Origin: Phenylobacterium sp. | GTDB lineage: Bacteria; Pseudomonadota; Alphaproteobacteria; Caulobacterales; Caulobacteraceae | Direction of reading: 5' to 3' | Assembly: GCF_030693625.1 (NCBI RefSeq) | Contig: NZ_JAUYAF010000084.1 | Location: forward strand, 39,521-103,520 | Length of the DNA stretch: 64,000 bases | Shown here: piece after piece, positions 19,944-29,313 of the stretch | How the letters are laid out: the number at the start of each line of letters is the position of its first letter | Position numbering within the stretch: the stretch's first letter is position 1 | The notes under the pieces: model-generated | Seen by the model: only the letters and a program-made list of their open reading frames with translations | Databases searched by the model: none | Told to the model about the DNA's origin: nothing | Program-made: the position numbers and the translations under genes

Positions 19944-19956
19944 GATCAGGGTCCGC

Positions 19957-21324
19957 CTAGAGCTTGTATTCGAGGGTGAGCCAGGCCTTGGAGCGCGAGG
20001 CCGGGGGCGCGAGGGTTCCGACGGGCACGGTGGCCTCGCGCCGGAAGTCGGCATATTTCAGCGCGATCGACAGCTTGGCGGTGATGGCCGCTGTGAGCTG
20101 CACATCCCACTCCGACCCCAGGTCCGCCCCGGTCCGCTGACCGTCGAAGTCGTGGTAGCGGACCAGCAGGTCGGTGTTGAACAGCCAGGTCCGCCGGAAG
20201 CGCGGCTTGACGTTGAAGCTGATGTTCTTGTCGTCGATCCCGTCGGCGAAGCTCTTGTTGCCGCCGGGCGAGACGAAGGCGTCCGACCAGCCCTGGAAGG
20301 CGTGCACGGTGGCCAGCGGCGTGGTGAAGCCCCGCACCCCGTCGCCCTCGAGGGACTCATAGGCCAGCTTGAGGGTGTAGATGTCGAAGGTCCCGGCGAC
20401 ATCGGCGGCCACATAGTCGAGGTCGAAGGCCGCGGTATTGCCGCGATACTCGCTCTGCACGGCATAGGTGGCGTTGTAGGCCACCTGGTAGAGCCCGAGC
20501 CAAGCCTTGCCCGAGGCCTTCCCCCCCTTGGTGACGGACGAATTGATCGCCGAGTTTCCGAAATCCAGCGCGTAGACGAAGCCCTGCAGGCGCAGGGCCT
20601 CGGACGGCGACCAGGTGACGTTCAACAGGTGGCTGTCGCTATCCCAGTCGCGCAGCTCGCCGAGGATGCGGTTGATGTGGGTGACGTAGGCGTAGGTCCC
20701 CTTCACCCGCCCCAGGGCGAAGTCGGCCCGCACGCTGTCGAAGGTCTGCTCGTCCTGCCGCCAGCCGACATTGCCGACGAAGCGCTGGTCGTCCAGCAGG
20801 ATGCGCTGACGGCCGGCCGTGATCTGCAGGGCCCCGTTCGGGGTCCAGGTGAGGTGGGCGCGGTTCAGCTCAGTGACGTCGGGATCGTTGATGATCGGAT
20901 AGCGGGCCTTGTCCGCGCCGTTGAGCGGCGGGGTCGCGGCGCCCGGCACATTGACCGCGAAGTGTTCGGGGCCGATCTGCCGGACGTCCTCGAACTCGAT
21001 CAGGCCCTTGAAGCCCTTGAAGTCGGCGGTCTCCCAGCCGAGGCGGGTGCGGACCGTGAAGGCCTGGCCGTCCTCACGCAGCATCGCGGTCCGGGTCTGA
21101 TCGACCCCCTCGTAGCGGGCGCGGACCTCCAGCAGCAGTCGGCCGGCGGCGATCTGGTCGCTCAGGGTCGGTTCGGGCGCGGGCGGCGGCGCGGGCTCCA
21201 GGGGGACCTCGGCCTCAGGCTCGAGGGCCGCAGCCGGATCGACTTCCTGAGCCTGGGCCAGCCCCGCCCAGAGAAGGGCTGCGACACCTGATCCCAGGGC
21301 GAGCCGTGTCTTGGTTCTTTTCAT
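19957..21324 (-). CDS. Outer-membrane porin (alginate-export-like), nitrate operon
   Basis: A 455-aa beta-barrel protein. ATG 21324 begins a Sec signal (MKRTKTRLALGSGVAALLWAGLAQAQ), then a Pro/Ala-rich linker. The mature part has many alternating strands and an arginine-rich start (LLLEVRARYEGVDQTR). It resembles the alginate-export/porin family that sits beside nitrate ABC operons in Caulobacterales. The C-terminus LTLEYKL is a typical final barrel strand. It is the first gene of the operon and lies directly after the ANTAR-type leader. Confidence 0.82.
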   Translation of the reverse strand: MKRTKTRLALGSGVAALLWAGLAQAQEVDPAAALEPEAEVPLEPAPPPAPEPTLSDQIAAGRLLLEVRARYEGVDQTRTAMLREDGQAFTVRTRLGWETADFKGFKGLIEFEDVRQIGPEHFAVNVPGAATPPLNGADKARYPIINDPDVTELNRAHLTWTPNGALQITAGRQRILLDDQRFVGNVGWRQDEQTFDSVRADFALGRVKGTYAYVTHINRILGELRDWDSDSHLLNVTWSPSEALRLQGFVYALDFGNSAINSSVTKGGKASGKAWLGLYQVAYNATYAVQSEYRGNTAAFDLDYVAADVAGTFDIYTLKLAYESLEGDGVRGFTTPLATVHAFQGWSDAFVSPGGNKSFADGIDDKNISFNVKPRFRRTWLFNTDLLVRYHDFDGQRTGADLGSEWDVQLTAAITAKLSIALKYADFRREATVPVGTLAPPASRSKAWLTLEYKL

Positions 21325-21343
21325 GCCTGCATCCCCCGCGGCC

Positions 21344-21386
21344 AAAAAAAAACGCCCGGCGAAGCCGCGGCGCGGCCTCTCCGGAC
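21344..21386 (-). terminator. Leader terminator of the nitrate operon
   Basis: In the sense strand GTCCGG pairs with CCGGGC, enclosing an inner GCCGC/GCGGC hairpin, followed by nine T. It ends 20 nt before the porin ATG, so it would stop transcription before the operon. Its 5' arm (GTCC at 21383-21386) is also the 3' arm of hairpin P2, making the two structures mutually exclusive. Confidence 0.82.
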
Positions 21387-21459
21387 GTCGTTGTCCCTTC
21401 CATCCGACGATCGTCGCCGGCGGCCCTGTCGGGCCTGCGCGGAACCTCGTTGCCCCGCG
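21383..21459 (-). promoter_or_regulatory. ANTAR-type two-hairpin antitermination leader
   Basis: Two hairpins with hexaloops. P1 (21438-21459) is an 8-bp stem CGCGGGGC / GTTCCGCG with loop AACGAG. P2 (21383-21396) is GGAC / GTCC with loop AACGAC. Both loops have A at position 1 and G at position 4, the signature of RNAs bound by ANTAR proteins such as NasR and NasT. P2 overlaps the terminator's 5' arm, so ANTAR binding would prevent termination. No ANTAR gene is in this window. The promoter is presumably near or above 21500. Confidence 0.75.
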
Positions 21460-21511
21460 TGTCGCCCCTAGGGAGAGGCCGGCCGCGCGGCGCGGCAATG
21501 GGAAACCGGCG

Positions 21512-21527
21512 CTATCTGAGACGATAG
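21512..21527. repeat. Short inverted repeat upstream of the nitrate leader
   Basis: CTATC / GATAG arms around a 6-nt centre, about 50 bp upstream of P1. It could be an operator or a leader hairpin. The rest of 21325-21749 outside the leader holds no gene I can support. Confidence 0.3.
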
Positions 21528-21749
21528 ACGCCAAGCGACGCCATATTGCACAGCAGCAAAGCAGCCACAGGCGCCCCGCTGCTCGGAATTCGCGCGTTTT
21601 AACACTTGGTCGCGACGGAAAACCCCGTCCTGACGGGACTTCAGGGCCGCGTCATGCCGCCTGACGTGAGGAGAGCGACCCTCCCGCACCGACCACGGGG
21701 GATCGCGAAGAGGGTGGTTCGCCGCATTTTTCGCTGCACTCGCGAAGGA

Positions 21750-22628
21750 TCAGCCCTGCTGGGCGTCCTCGGCTTCCGCCGTCTCGAAGGCCGCGCGGCG
21801 CGCCTCCATCTGGGCCATCCGCTCGGCGCGCATGGCCGGGTCCCAGGCGTTGCGGGGCCCCACATGCATGCCACCGTCCACCAGCATGGAGACTCCGGTG
21901 ACGAAGGCGCTCTCCTGGCTGGCGAAGAACAGGCAGGCGTTGGCGATGTCTTCCGGCAGGCCCGGCTTGGCGATGGGCTGAGCGTCGGGGGCGGTCTGGG
22001 CCATGCCCTGCTTGATCATGGTGGCCATGCCGACCGGCATCATGGCGCTGGGGGTGAAGATGTTGGTGAGGATCAGGCCCGGGCAGATGGCGTTCACCCG
22101 CACCCCGTCACGGGCCAGCTCGGCGGCCGCCACCTTGGTGAGGTGGATGACGCCCGCCTTGGCCACGGAATAGGCGATCGGTCCGGCGCCGGCCTGGGTT
22201 CCCGCGATCGAGGCGGTATTGACGATCGCACCACCGCCGCGGGCCTTCATGTGCGGCAGGGCGTAGCGCATGCCCAGCGCCACCGAGCGCAGCAGCAGGT
22301 TCTGGCTGAGGTCCCAGGCCTCGCCGGTCATATCCTCCAGCCGGGCGGGGGAGCCCCCGGCCCCGGCGTTGTTGAACAGGATGTCCAGCCCGCCGAAGGT
22401 TTCGGCGCAGGCGGCCATCAGGCCTTCGATCTGGCTTTCCTGCATGACGTCGCAATGCCGATAGGCGACCTGGCCCTCAAACCGGGCCTCCAGAGCCGCG
22501 CCGGCGGTGTCGTCGATGTCGCCCACCATGACCCTGGCGCCCTCGCGCACGAAGAGCTCCACCGTGCCGAGGCCGATGCCGGAGCAGCCGCCGGTGATGA
22601 CGGCGATCTTGTTCTTCAGGCGGTCCAT
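21750..22628 (-). CDS. Short-chain dehydrogenase/reductase
   Basis: A 292-aa classical SDR from ATG 22628 with a GAGGAAA ribosome site. TGGCSGIGLG is the NAD(P) loop, NNAG follows, and AYSVAKAG holds the catalytic Tyr and Lys. The C-terminus extends about 35 residues past the usual end (Ala/Glu/Arg-rich, MRAERMAQMEARRAAFETAEAEDAQ). Substrate unknown. It is divergent from the GPH transporters across an unusually long 651-bp gap. Confidence 0.88.
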   Translation of the reverse strand: MDRLKNKIAVITGGCSGIGLGTVELFVREGARVMVGDIDDTAGAALEARFEGQVAYRHCDVMQESQIEGLMAACAETFGGLDILFNNAGAGGSPARLEDMTGEAWDLSQNLLLRSVALGMRYALPHMKARGGGAIVNTASIAGTQAGAGPIAYSVAKAGVIHLTKVAAAELARDGVRVNAICPGLILTNIFTPSAMMPVGMATMIKQGMAQTAPDAQPIAKPGLPEDIANACLFFASQESAFVTGVSMLVDGGMHVGPRNAWDPAMRAERMAQMEARRAAFETAEAEDAQQG

Positions 22629-23279
22629 ATGCGTTTCCTCACCGGCCCCACAGGGTGATCCTCGCGGCGGAGAATGGGCCTCGCCCAACCTCGGCGCAAA
22701 CCTGCTCTTCCAAACCGGCTCATCTAGAAACCATAGGGCCGCCAACACCATCAAGATTCAGGTGGTCACCCCGGGAAGAGGGAGCAGTGCCTCGGGGCGG
22801 CGCCGGTGACCGTTTCGGCTTTCCCCTTGGGGAGGCGCGACCTGAATTGGGGCGGGCGCAGCCCAGAACATCACCAACGTCCGGTACCAACGCCCTGGTC
22901 CCGCCAGGGACGCACGGGCTGGAGTTGGAGGACCGCTGGCAGGACGCGCCGGCGTTTCTCTCGCGGCGCCGCCGCCATTCTCGATATTCGAACGGCGGCC
23001 GGAGGGAACAGGTCGCGAACGCCGCCAGGAGGGCGCGCGCCTGCTCCAAACCCCTGGCTGGCAAGGACTTGCATTGTGTCAGAACTGTAAGATCAAAGCC
23101 GTTGACGCCATGGCGGGCCTCCCGCACGGTTGACCTCAAAGACATAATCAGAATGCCGCGCATCTACGACGCGGCGGGAGGAAGACGGTGGATCGCGGCC
23201 CCGCCGCGCCGATGATGCGCGGATCTTCGACGACGTCTTCGGCCCCTCCCCTCCCCCTCGCCCCTCTCCGGAGCCCTAT
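22629..23279. other. Long intergenic region with no supported gene
   Basis: 651 bp between a minus-strand SDR and the first GPH transporter. Frames through it give low-complexity Arg/Pro-rich products without recognisable motifs. It is probably where the two divergent promoters lie; a direct reading shows no clear operator palindrome. Confidence 0.5.
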
Positions 23280-24764
23280 ATGAGCGCAACCTTCGCCGTG
23301 GGGGCGCGCCCCCCGGTCGGATTGAGCACAAAGTTGCTGTACGGCCTTGGCTCTGTGGCCAACGCCATCAAGGCGCGGGGTCTCTCAACCTTCCTGTTGA
23401 TCTTCTACAATCAGGTGGTGGGCCTACCGCCACAGATGGTCTCCACGGCGATCTTCATCGCCCTGATCTTCGACGCCTTCTGCGACCCTCTGGTGGGCCA
23501 GATATCCGACAATTTCCGGTCGCCCTGGGGCCGCCGCCACCCCTTCATGTATGCGGCCGCCCTACCGGTGAGTGTGGCCTTCTTCCTGATCTGGAACCCG
23601 CCCTCAGGCTGGAGTCAGGGCGAGCTGTTCGCCTACATGCTGGTCTGCTTGCTGGTGATCCGGCTGTTCGACACCTTCTTCGAACTGCCGTCCTCAGCTC
23701 TCGCACCGGAACTGTCGGAGGACTACAACGGGCGCACGACCCTGATCGCCCTGCGCGGCATGTTCGGGGTCTTCGGCGGCCTGGGCATGACCCTGCTGGT
23801 CTACCAGGTGTTCATGAAGGAGAACCCGGATGGCACCGGCGGCATCACTGAACGCGCCGGCTATTTCGGCTATTCGCTGTTCGCCTCCATCGTCATCTTC
23901 TGCGTCATTCTGATCTCCACCACGGGCACCTTCAGACAGATCCCCTATCTGCGGCAGCCGCCGGTCCGCAAGATTGGGGCTGGGCAGATGGCTCGGGAGA
24001 TCGCCAGCACCCTCAACAATCGCTCCTTCCTGGTGGCGACGGCGGCCGGGATGTTCATCGCCATCGCCTTTGGGCTGAAGAACGCCCTGGATATCTATTT
24101 CGCCCTCTACTTCTTCCTTCTTACCCAGACCCAGCTTTCGATCCTGACCGCGGTCGGGGTGATCGCCAGTCTCATGGGCGTGGCGCTCGCGCCGCGCGCC
24201 GGCGCCTGGCTGGGCAAGAAGCACGCCGCCATCCTGATGTTCATCGGCGCCCTGACCACAAGCGTGATGCCGCTGACCCTGTCCCTGATGCACCTGGCGC
24301 CCGCGCCAGGATCTGAGAACATGTTCCGCTTTCTGACGGTCGAGATGTTCTTCAGCACCACCATGGCGACAATCACCGGGGTGCTGTTGTCCTCGATGAT
24401 CGCCGACGTGGTGGAGGATTCGGAGGTCAAGACGGGTCGCCGCTCAGAGGGCCTGCTGTTCTCCGCCGACAACCTGTTCAAGAAGATCGTCTCGGGCATG
24501 GGGGTGCTGATCTCGGGCAGCCTGCTGGCCTACGTCAACTTCCCGACAAACGCCAAGCGCGGGGAAGTCGATCCGGCGATCCTCCGGGAGCTTGCCATGA
24601 TCTACCTGCCGACGGCGGTCCTGATGTTCGCCGTCGCGATCCTTTGCCTGTTCGCCTTCAAGATCGACAAGGCCGCCCATGAGTCCAATCTGGAGAAACT
24701 GAAGGACGCCGCTGTCCTTGCCGCCCAGTCCGGAGCCGAGGGTCGGATAGCCCCAGGAAGCTGA
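23280..24764 (+). CDS. GPH-family sugar:cation symporter 1
   Basis: A 494-aa, 12-segment inner-membrane transporter of the glycoside-pentoside-hexuronide (GPH/MelB-XylP) family. Landmarks: DAFCDPLVGQISDNF (cation-site Asp residues), WGRRHPFMYAAALP, ELPSSALAPELSEDYNGRT, and MIADVVEDSEVKTGRRSEGLLFS in the second half. First of three tandem relatives on the plus strand. Substrate not readable; the family uses Na+ or H+ with sugars, and bacterial members beside SDR genes may move other compounds. Confidence 0.88.
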   Translation: MSATFAVGARPPVGLSTKLLYGLGSVANAIKARGLSTFLLIFYNQVVGLPPQMVSTAIFIALIFDAFCDPLVGQISDNFRSPWGRRHPFMYAAALPVSVAFFLIWNPPSGWSQGELFAYMLVCLLVIRLFDTFFELPSSALAPELSEDYNGRTTLIALRGMFGVFGGLGMTLLVYQVFMKENPDGTGGITERAGYFGYSLFASIVIFCVILISTTGTFRQIPYLRQPPVRKIGAGQMAREIASTLNNRSFLVATAAGMFIAIAFGLKNALDIYFALYFFLLTQTQLSILTAVGVIASLMGVALAPRAGAWLGKKHAAILMFIGALTTSVMPLTLSLMHLAPAPGSENMFRFLTVEMFFSTTMATITGVLLSSMIADVVEDSEVKTGRRSEGLLFSADNLFKKIVSGMGVLISGSLLAYVNFPTNAKRGEVDPAILRELAMIYLPTAVLMFAVAILCLFAFKIDKAAHESNLEKLKDAAVLAAQSGAEGRIAPGS

Positions 24765-24837
24765 ATCCAGAGCCGGACATCCAAGCCGGGCAAATCACCT
24801 TGCGGCAGGACCCGCGCCCTCAGCCCAAGAGTCGCCC

Positions 24838-26331
24838 TTGTCTCAAGACCAACCGCAGGCGCCGAGCGCGCCGAGGCTCAACCTCTCGACCAAGCTCTCC
24901 TACGGGGTCGGCTCCATCGCCGTCGGGGTCTCCGTGCTGGGCCTGTCGGCCACCCTGCTGCAGCCCTATCTGAACCGGGTCATCGGCCTGCCCGCCCTCT
25001 GGGTCGGGACGGCGATCATGCTGACCCTGATGCTGGACGCGGTCATCGACCCGGCCATCGGCCAGTGGTCGGACAAGCTGCGCACCCGCTGGGGCCGTCG
25101 GCACCCGTTGATGTATGCCTCGGCGCCCCTGATCGCGGTGGCCTGCATCGCCTTCTGGAACTCGCCGTCCGACTGGCCTGTGACCACCACGGGCATCTTC
25201 GTGATCGGGATGCTGGTGTTGCTGCGGCTCTGCGTCAGCCTCTATGAGATCCCGTCCTCGGCCTTGGCGCCCGAACTCACCAGCGACTACCACCAGCGCA
25301 CCAGCCTGTTCAGCTACCGGTTCTTCTTCGGGGTCGTAGGCGGCCTGGGGATGAACGTGGTGCTTTACCAGGTCTTCCTGTCGCCGGCGGCGGGGGGCAT
25401 CCTGAACAAGGCCGGGTACGCCAATTTCGGCATCCTGGCGGCCGGCGTGATGGCGGTCTCCATCCTGGTCTCGGCCATGGGGACGCACCGGCACATCAAG
25501 GACCTGTACCAGCCCCCGGTCCGCAAGGTTCCGCTCCGCCAGGTGGCCAAGGAAATCGTCGGCACCATCGGCAACCGCTCGCTGATCGTGGTGATGATCT
25601 CCGGGCTCTGCTCGGGGGTCTCCACCGGCCTGTCGGGGGCGCTCAGCCAGTATTTCTACATCGAGCTCTGGGGCGTCAGCGCCGCCTCGATCTCCTACAT
25701 CTCCATGGCCGGCGTCCTGGCCTCGGTGTCCGGCGTCATCGTGGCCGGTCCCACCTCGAAGAGGCTGGGCAAGAAACGGGCGATGCTGATCCTCTTCACC
25801 TGCTCAGTCCTGACCTCGGCCATACCTCTGTCGCTGAAACTCCTGAACCTCGCGCCCACCGACAGCGCCATGGTCCTGACCCTGTTGCTGGTGGACTATT
25901 TCATCGCCACGACCCTGGCGATCGCCGGCTTCATCATCATCTCCTCGATGATCGCCGACGTGGTGGAGGACGCCGCGGTGAAGACCGGGGTGCGGTCGGA
26001 GGGCCTGCTGCTGGCCGCCAACGGCTTGCTGCCCAAGTTCACCGGCGGCATCGGCGTGTTCCTGTCAGGCGTCCTGCTGACCCTGGTGGCCTTCCCCACC
26101 CATGCGGCGGCGGGCACGGTGGACCCGGAGATCATGCGCCGACTGGCGCTGATCTTCCTGCCCATCAACACCGGCATGAGCCTGCTCTCGATCCTCGTCC
26201 TGCTGCCCTACAAGATCGATGAGGATCTGCACGCCAGCAATGTCGCCACCCTGGAGGAGGCCGCCGCCGTGGCCGAGCGGGTCCGCGTCGCCGAGGCTCG
26301 CCCCGTGGTCGACGGCGCCGGCGGCGCCTGA
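24838..26331 (+). CDS. GPH-family sugar:cation symporter 2
   Basis: A 497-aa relative of its neighbours. Start is TTG at 24838 (MSQDQPQAPSAPRLNLSTKLSYGVGS), since no ATG or GTG occurs before the conserved first membrane segment. Motifs: DAVIDPAIGQWSDKL, WGRRHPLMYASAP, EIPSSALAPELTSDYHQRT and MIADVVEDAAVKTGVRSEGLLLA. It is the most divergent of the three in the first membrane segments. 73 nt separate it from gene 1. Confidence 0.86.
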   Translation: MSQDQPQAPSAPRLNLSTKLSYGVGSIAVGVSVLGLSATLLQPYLNRVIGLPALWVGTAIMLTLMLDAVIDPAIGQWSDKLRTRWGRRHPLMYASAPLIAVACIAFWNSPSDWPVTTTGIFVIGMLVLLRLCVSLYEIPSSALAPELTSDYHQRTSLFSYRFFFGVVGGLGMNVVLYQVFLSPAAGGILNKAGYANFGILAAGVMAVSILVSAMGTHRHIKDLYQPPVRKVPLRQVAKEIVGTIGNRSLIVVMISGLCSGVSTGLSGALSQYFYIELWGVSAASISYISMAGVLASVSGVIVAGPTSKRLGKKRAMLILFTCSVLTSAIPLSLKLLNLAPTDSAMVLTLLLVDYFIATTLAIAGFIIISSMIADVVEDAAVKTGVRSEGLLLAANGLLPKFTGGIGVFLSGVLLTLVAFPTHAAAGTVDPEIMRRLALIFLPINTGMSLLSILVLLPYKIDEDLHASNVATLEEAAAVAERVRVAEARPVVDGAGGA

Positions 26332-26394
26332 CGCAAGACGGCGGGGAGGCGGCGAGCTAAGGTCTCAAGAACAATACAAGTTCGGGGGGACGAC

Positions 26395-27882
26395 GTGAGC
26401 CAGGCCGCATCAGACGCTCAAACCGGTCGCCGGTTGAGTATGCCCACCAAGCTGTTCTACGGCTTCGGATCCGTGGCCTTCGGGGTCAAGGACAACGGCT
26501 TCTCGTACTTTCTGCTGATCTTCTACAATCAGGTCATGGGCCTGCCGGCTGAGACGGTGGGCCTGGCGATCATGATCGCCCTCATCGTCGACGCCTTCCT
26601 CGATCCGATCGTCGGCCAGGCCTCGGACAACTACCGCTCCAAGTGGGGCCGCCGGCACCCGTTCATGTACGCCGCCGCCCTGCCGGTGGCGGTCTCCTAC
26701 CTGCTGCTGTGGAACCCGCCCAAGGCGCTCGATCACCAGGGGCTGTTCTTCTACCTGATCGGCACGGCCATCCTGATCCGCAGCTTCATCACCTGCTACG
26801 AGATCCCTTCCTCGGCCCTCGCCGCCGAGCTGACCACGGGCTACGACGAGCGCACCAAGCTGCTCAGCTACCGCTTCCTGTTCGGCTGGATCGGCGGGCT
26901 GGCGATGTATTTCGCGGCCCTGAAGATCTTCCTGACCCCCGACGCCACCCACAAGGTCGGCCAGCTCAATGTCGAGGGATACGCCCACTACGGCCTGGCC
27001 GCGGCCCTGCTGATGCTGTTGGCCATCCTGGTGTCGGCGCTGGGCACCCACAGCCAGATCCCGTTTCTGCGCGACGCGCCGCACCGCAAGCTCAGCCTGC
27101 CGACCCTGGCCCGCGAGATGGTGGGCACGCTTTCCCATCGTTCGTTCCTGCGCATTCTGACCGCCAACCTGTTCGGGGCCATGGCGAGCGGGCTGACCCT
27201 GTCCATCAGCCTCTATTTCACGACCTTCTTCTGGGAGTTCAGCTCGGCGCAGATCGCGCTCTTCACCTTCGCCAGCCTGACGGCCGCTGTGTTCGCCTTC
27301 GCCACCGCCCCGATGTTCTCGCAGAGGTTCGGCAAGAAGCGCTCGGCCATGACCCTGCTGCTGATCGGTGTCGCGGTGGGGGTGAGCCCCATCATCCTGC
27401 GCCTGATGGGCCTGTTCCCCGAGAACGGCAGCGCCCTGCTCTTCCCGCTGATCTTCCTGCAGAACGTGATCTCCACCGGGGCCACCATCACCTCCAACAT
27501 CCTCACCTCCTCAATGATCGCCGACGTGGTGGAGGACTCAGAACTGCAGACCGGCCGCCGGTCGGAGGGACTATTCTTCGCGGCTTCGGCCTTCGTGGCC
27601 AAGGCCGTCACCGGGATCGGCATCTTCACCTCGGCCATGCTGCTGAAGGCCGCGGCTTTCCCGCAGGGCGCCAGGCCGGGCGAGGTGGACCCCGCCGTCA
27701 TCGCCCGCCTGGGGATGATCTATGTGCCGGTGCTGGTGGTGCTCTACGGCCTGTGCGTGATCTTCATGGCCGGTTACCGCATCACCCGCGAGAGCCATGC
27801 GGAGTCGCTGCGCAAGCTGGCGGCGGCGGCGGACCTGGTGAATGAGGGCGAACCGGCTGGCGGGACCGACAAGCTCAGCTAG
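26395..27882 (+). CDS. GPH-family sugar:cation symporter 3
   Basis: A 495-aa third copy, starting at GTG 26395 behind a strong GGGGGGA site. Motifs: DAFLDPIVGQASDNY, WGRRHPFMYAAALPV, EIPSSALAAELTTGYDERT and MIADVVEDSELQTGRRSEGLFFA. By motif it is nearer gene 1 than gene 2. The 3' end faces the double-TetR gene 63 bp away. Confidence 0.87.
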   Translation: MSQAASDAQTGRRLSMPTKLFYGFGSVAFGVKDNGFSYFLLIFYNQVMGLPAETVGLAIMIALIVDAFLDPIVGQASDNYRSKWGRRHPFMYAAALPVAVSYLLLWNPPKALDHQGLFFYLIGTAILIRSFITCYEIPSSALAAELTTGYDERTKLLSYRFLFGWIGGLAMYFAALKIFLTPDATHKVGQLNVEGYAHYGLAAALLMLLAILVSALGTHSQIPFLRDAPHRKLSLPTLAREMVGTLSHRSFLRILTANLFGAMASGLTLSISLYFTTFFWEFSSAQIALFTFASLTAAVFAFATAPMFSQRFGKKRSAMTLLLIGVAVGVSPIILRLMGLFPENGSALLFPLIFLQNVISTGATITSNILTSSMIADVVEDSELQTGRRSEGLFFAASAFVAKAVTGIGIFTSAMLLKAAAFPQGARPGEVDPAVIARLGMIYVPVLVVLYGLCVIFMAGYRITRESHAESLRKLAAAADLVNEGEPAGGTDKLS

Positions 27883-27945
27883 GGGCCTTTGCTGGTCGCG
27901 TGACGGGCGCCGGAACCGGCGGCCCCTTCCGGCTGTCACGCTCAG

Positions 27946-29175
27946 CTACCGGGCGAAGATTCCCATCAGCATGGGCCTCGCGAAGACCGAGGGGGCGGCC
28001 TTCTGGGTCACGCCCGGCACCCAGAAGCCGAGCTCGGCGCCGGCGTTCAGGGTGGCGTTCAGCATCTGGGCGGCGATGAAGGGATCCACCGGCCGGATCG
28101 AGCCCTCGGCGATGCCGTCGGAGATCATCGAGGCGAAGCGGTCGGAGACCCGGTTGGAGTGGGCCACCTGCTCATCGCGCATGGCCTCGGGCAGGGCCGA
28201 GAGCGCCGAGGTGCGCAGCAGCGGTCCGTATTCGGAGAGCTGGTACTCGGCCAGCGCCGCCGCCGCGCTGGAGAGCTTGCTCCACTGATCGCCGGGCAGG
28301 CTCATGGCCAGGCGCTGCACCCGGCGCATCACCTCGAAGGTGCGGTCGAAACAGGCCACCACCAGGTCGTCCTTGGCCTCGTGGTGATGGTAGAAACTGC
28401 CCTTGGTGACGTTCAGCTCCGCGGAGATCTTGTCCACCGAGGCGCCCTTGTAGCCCCGGCTGTTGATCAGCCGGGTCGCGGCCAGCAGGAAGATCTCGCG
28501 GCCCAGCTCTGCGCCGTCGGAAGCCGCCAGCTCGGCGAGGGGCGCCGGGGCCGGGGCCCATTCCGCGCCCTCCACGGCCAGGCCGCCGGTGAGGATGTCG
28601 AACATCCGGTCGCAGATACGGTCGTAGTCCTCGGGGTCGTACTTCGGCAGCCAGGCGCCGGCCCAGAACAGCTGCTCCAGCAACATGTGGGTCCGCGCCG
28701 TCCGGCGGCCCCGGCCCAGCCAGGCCAGGTCTGGGGTGTCGAACAGGCTCCGCACCTTGCGGAACAGCTTCATGAAGGCGTCGAACACCTCGGTGCGGCG
28801 CGGATTGTTGAGGGCCCGGATATCCGACAGCTCCGGCAGCGGCGGGGCGGCGCCGATGGCGCCCTGGCGCACCCGCTCCAGATAGAGCTCCAGCAGCCTC
28901 CGCAGGCGCTCGGTGGGGGTCTTCTCCGCCAGGGCGGTGTCGGCGGCCTGGGTCAGCCAGTCGATGCCGCGCATCAGGCAGGCGGCGGCGAGGTCGTCCT
29001 TGCGCTTGAAGTAGTAGGTGACGCTGGTGGTGGACAGGCCGACGGCGGCGGCGGCCACGCCCAGGGTCAGGCCCTTCACCCCTTGGGTGTTGAGGATGAC
29101 CGTGGAGGCGTCGAGGATGGCGTCGCGCTTCTTCTCGAAGCGGTCCGTCGACCGGGCGACGTTGCGTTCCGCCAT
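27946..29175 (-). CDS. Double-TetR transcriptional regulator
   Basis: A 409-aa protein made of two complete TetR units. The first helix-turn-helix lies at about residues 17-62 (AAVGLSTTSVTYYFKRKDDL) and the second at about 226-272 (AELNVTKGSFYHHHEAKDDL); each is followed by a TetR ligand/dimer domain. ATG 29175 follows GGAGGGGAG. Such tandem TetR proteins may fold as an intramolecular dimer. Convergent with the GPH genes, whose regulation it may control. Confidence 0.88.
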   Translation of the reverse strand: MAERNVARSTDRFEKKRDAILDASTVILNTQGVKGLTLGVAAAAVGLSTTSVTYYFKRKDDLAAACLMRGIDWLTQAADTALAEKTPTERLRRLLELYLERVRQGAIGAAPPLPELSDIRALNNPRRTEVFDAFMKLFRKVRSLFDTPDLAWLGRGRRTARTHMLLEQLFWAGAWLPKYDPEDYDRICDRMFDILTGGLAVEGAEWAPAPAPLAELAASDGAELGREIFLLAATRLINSRGYKGASVDKISAELNVTKGSFYHHHEAKDDLVVACFDRTFEVMRRVQRLAMSLPGDQWSKLSSAAAALAEYQLSEYGPLLRTSALSALPEAMRDEQVAHSNRVSDRFASMISDGIAEGSIRPVDPFIAAQMLNATLNAGAELGFWVPGVTQKAAPSVFARPMLMGIFAR

Positions 29176-29313
29176 CTCCCCTCCACCCCCGCGCGGCAAA
29201 TCCTGGCCGGTCCGCGACCATCCCTCTGTATCGGACGGGCGATCGCTGCGCCAAGCGGCAAGTTTCCCTGCACGTCACCCGGCGAAACGCAGGCGTGGAA
29301 GGGCGGCGGGACC

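Noticed and set aside
21550-21580. Possible sigma-54 promoter (GG-N10-GC) before the nitrate leader
   Set aside because: Only the two dinucleotides match; the conserved bases around them do not.
22720-23163. 147-aa minus-strand frame in the long gap before the GPH genes
   Set aside because: Arg/Pro/Ser-rich with no motif and no good start signal; treated as non-coding.
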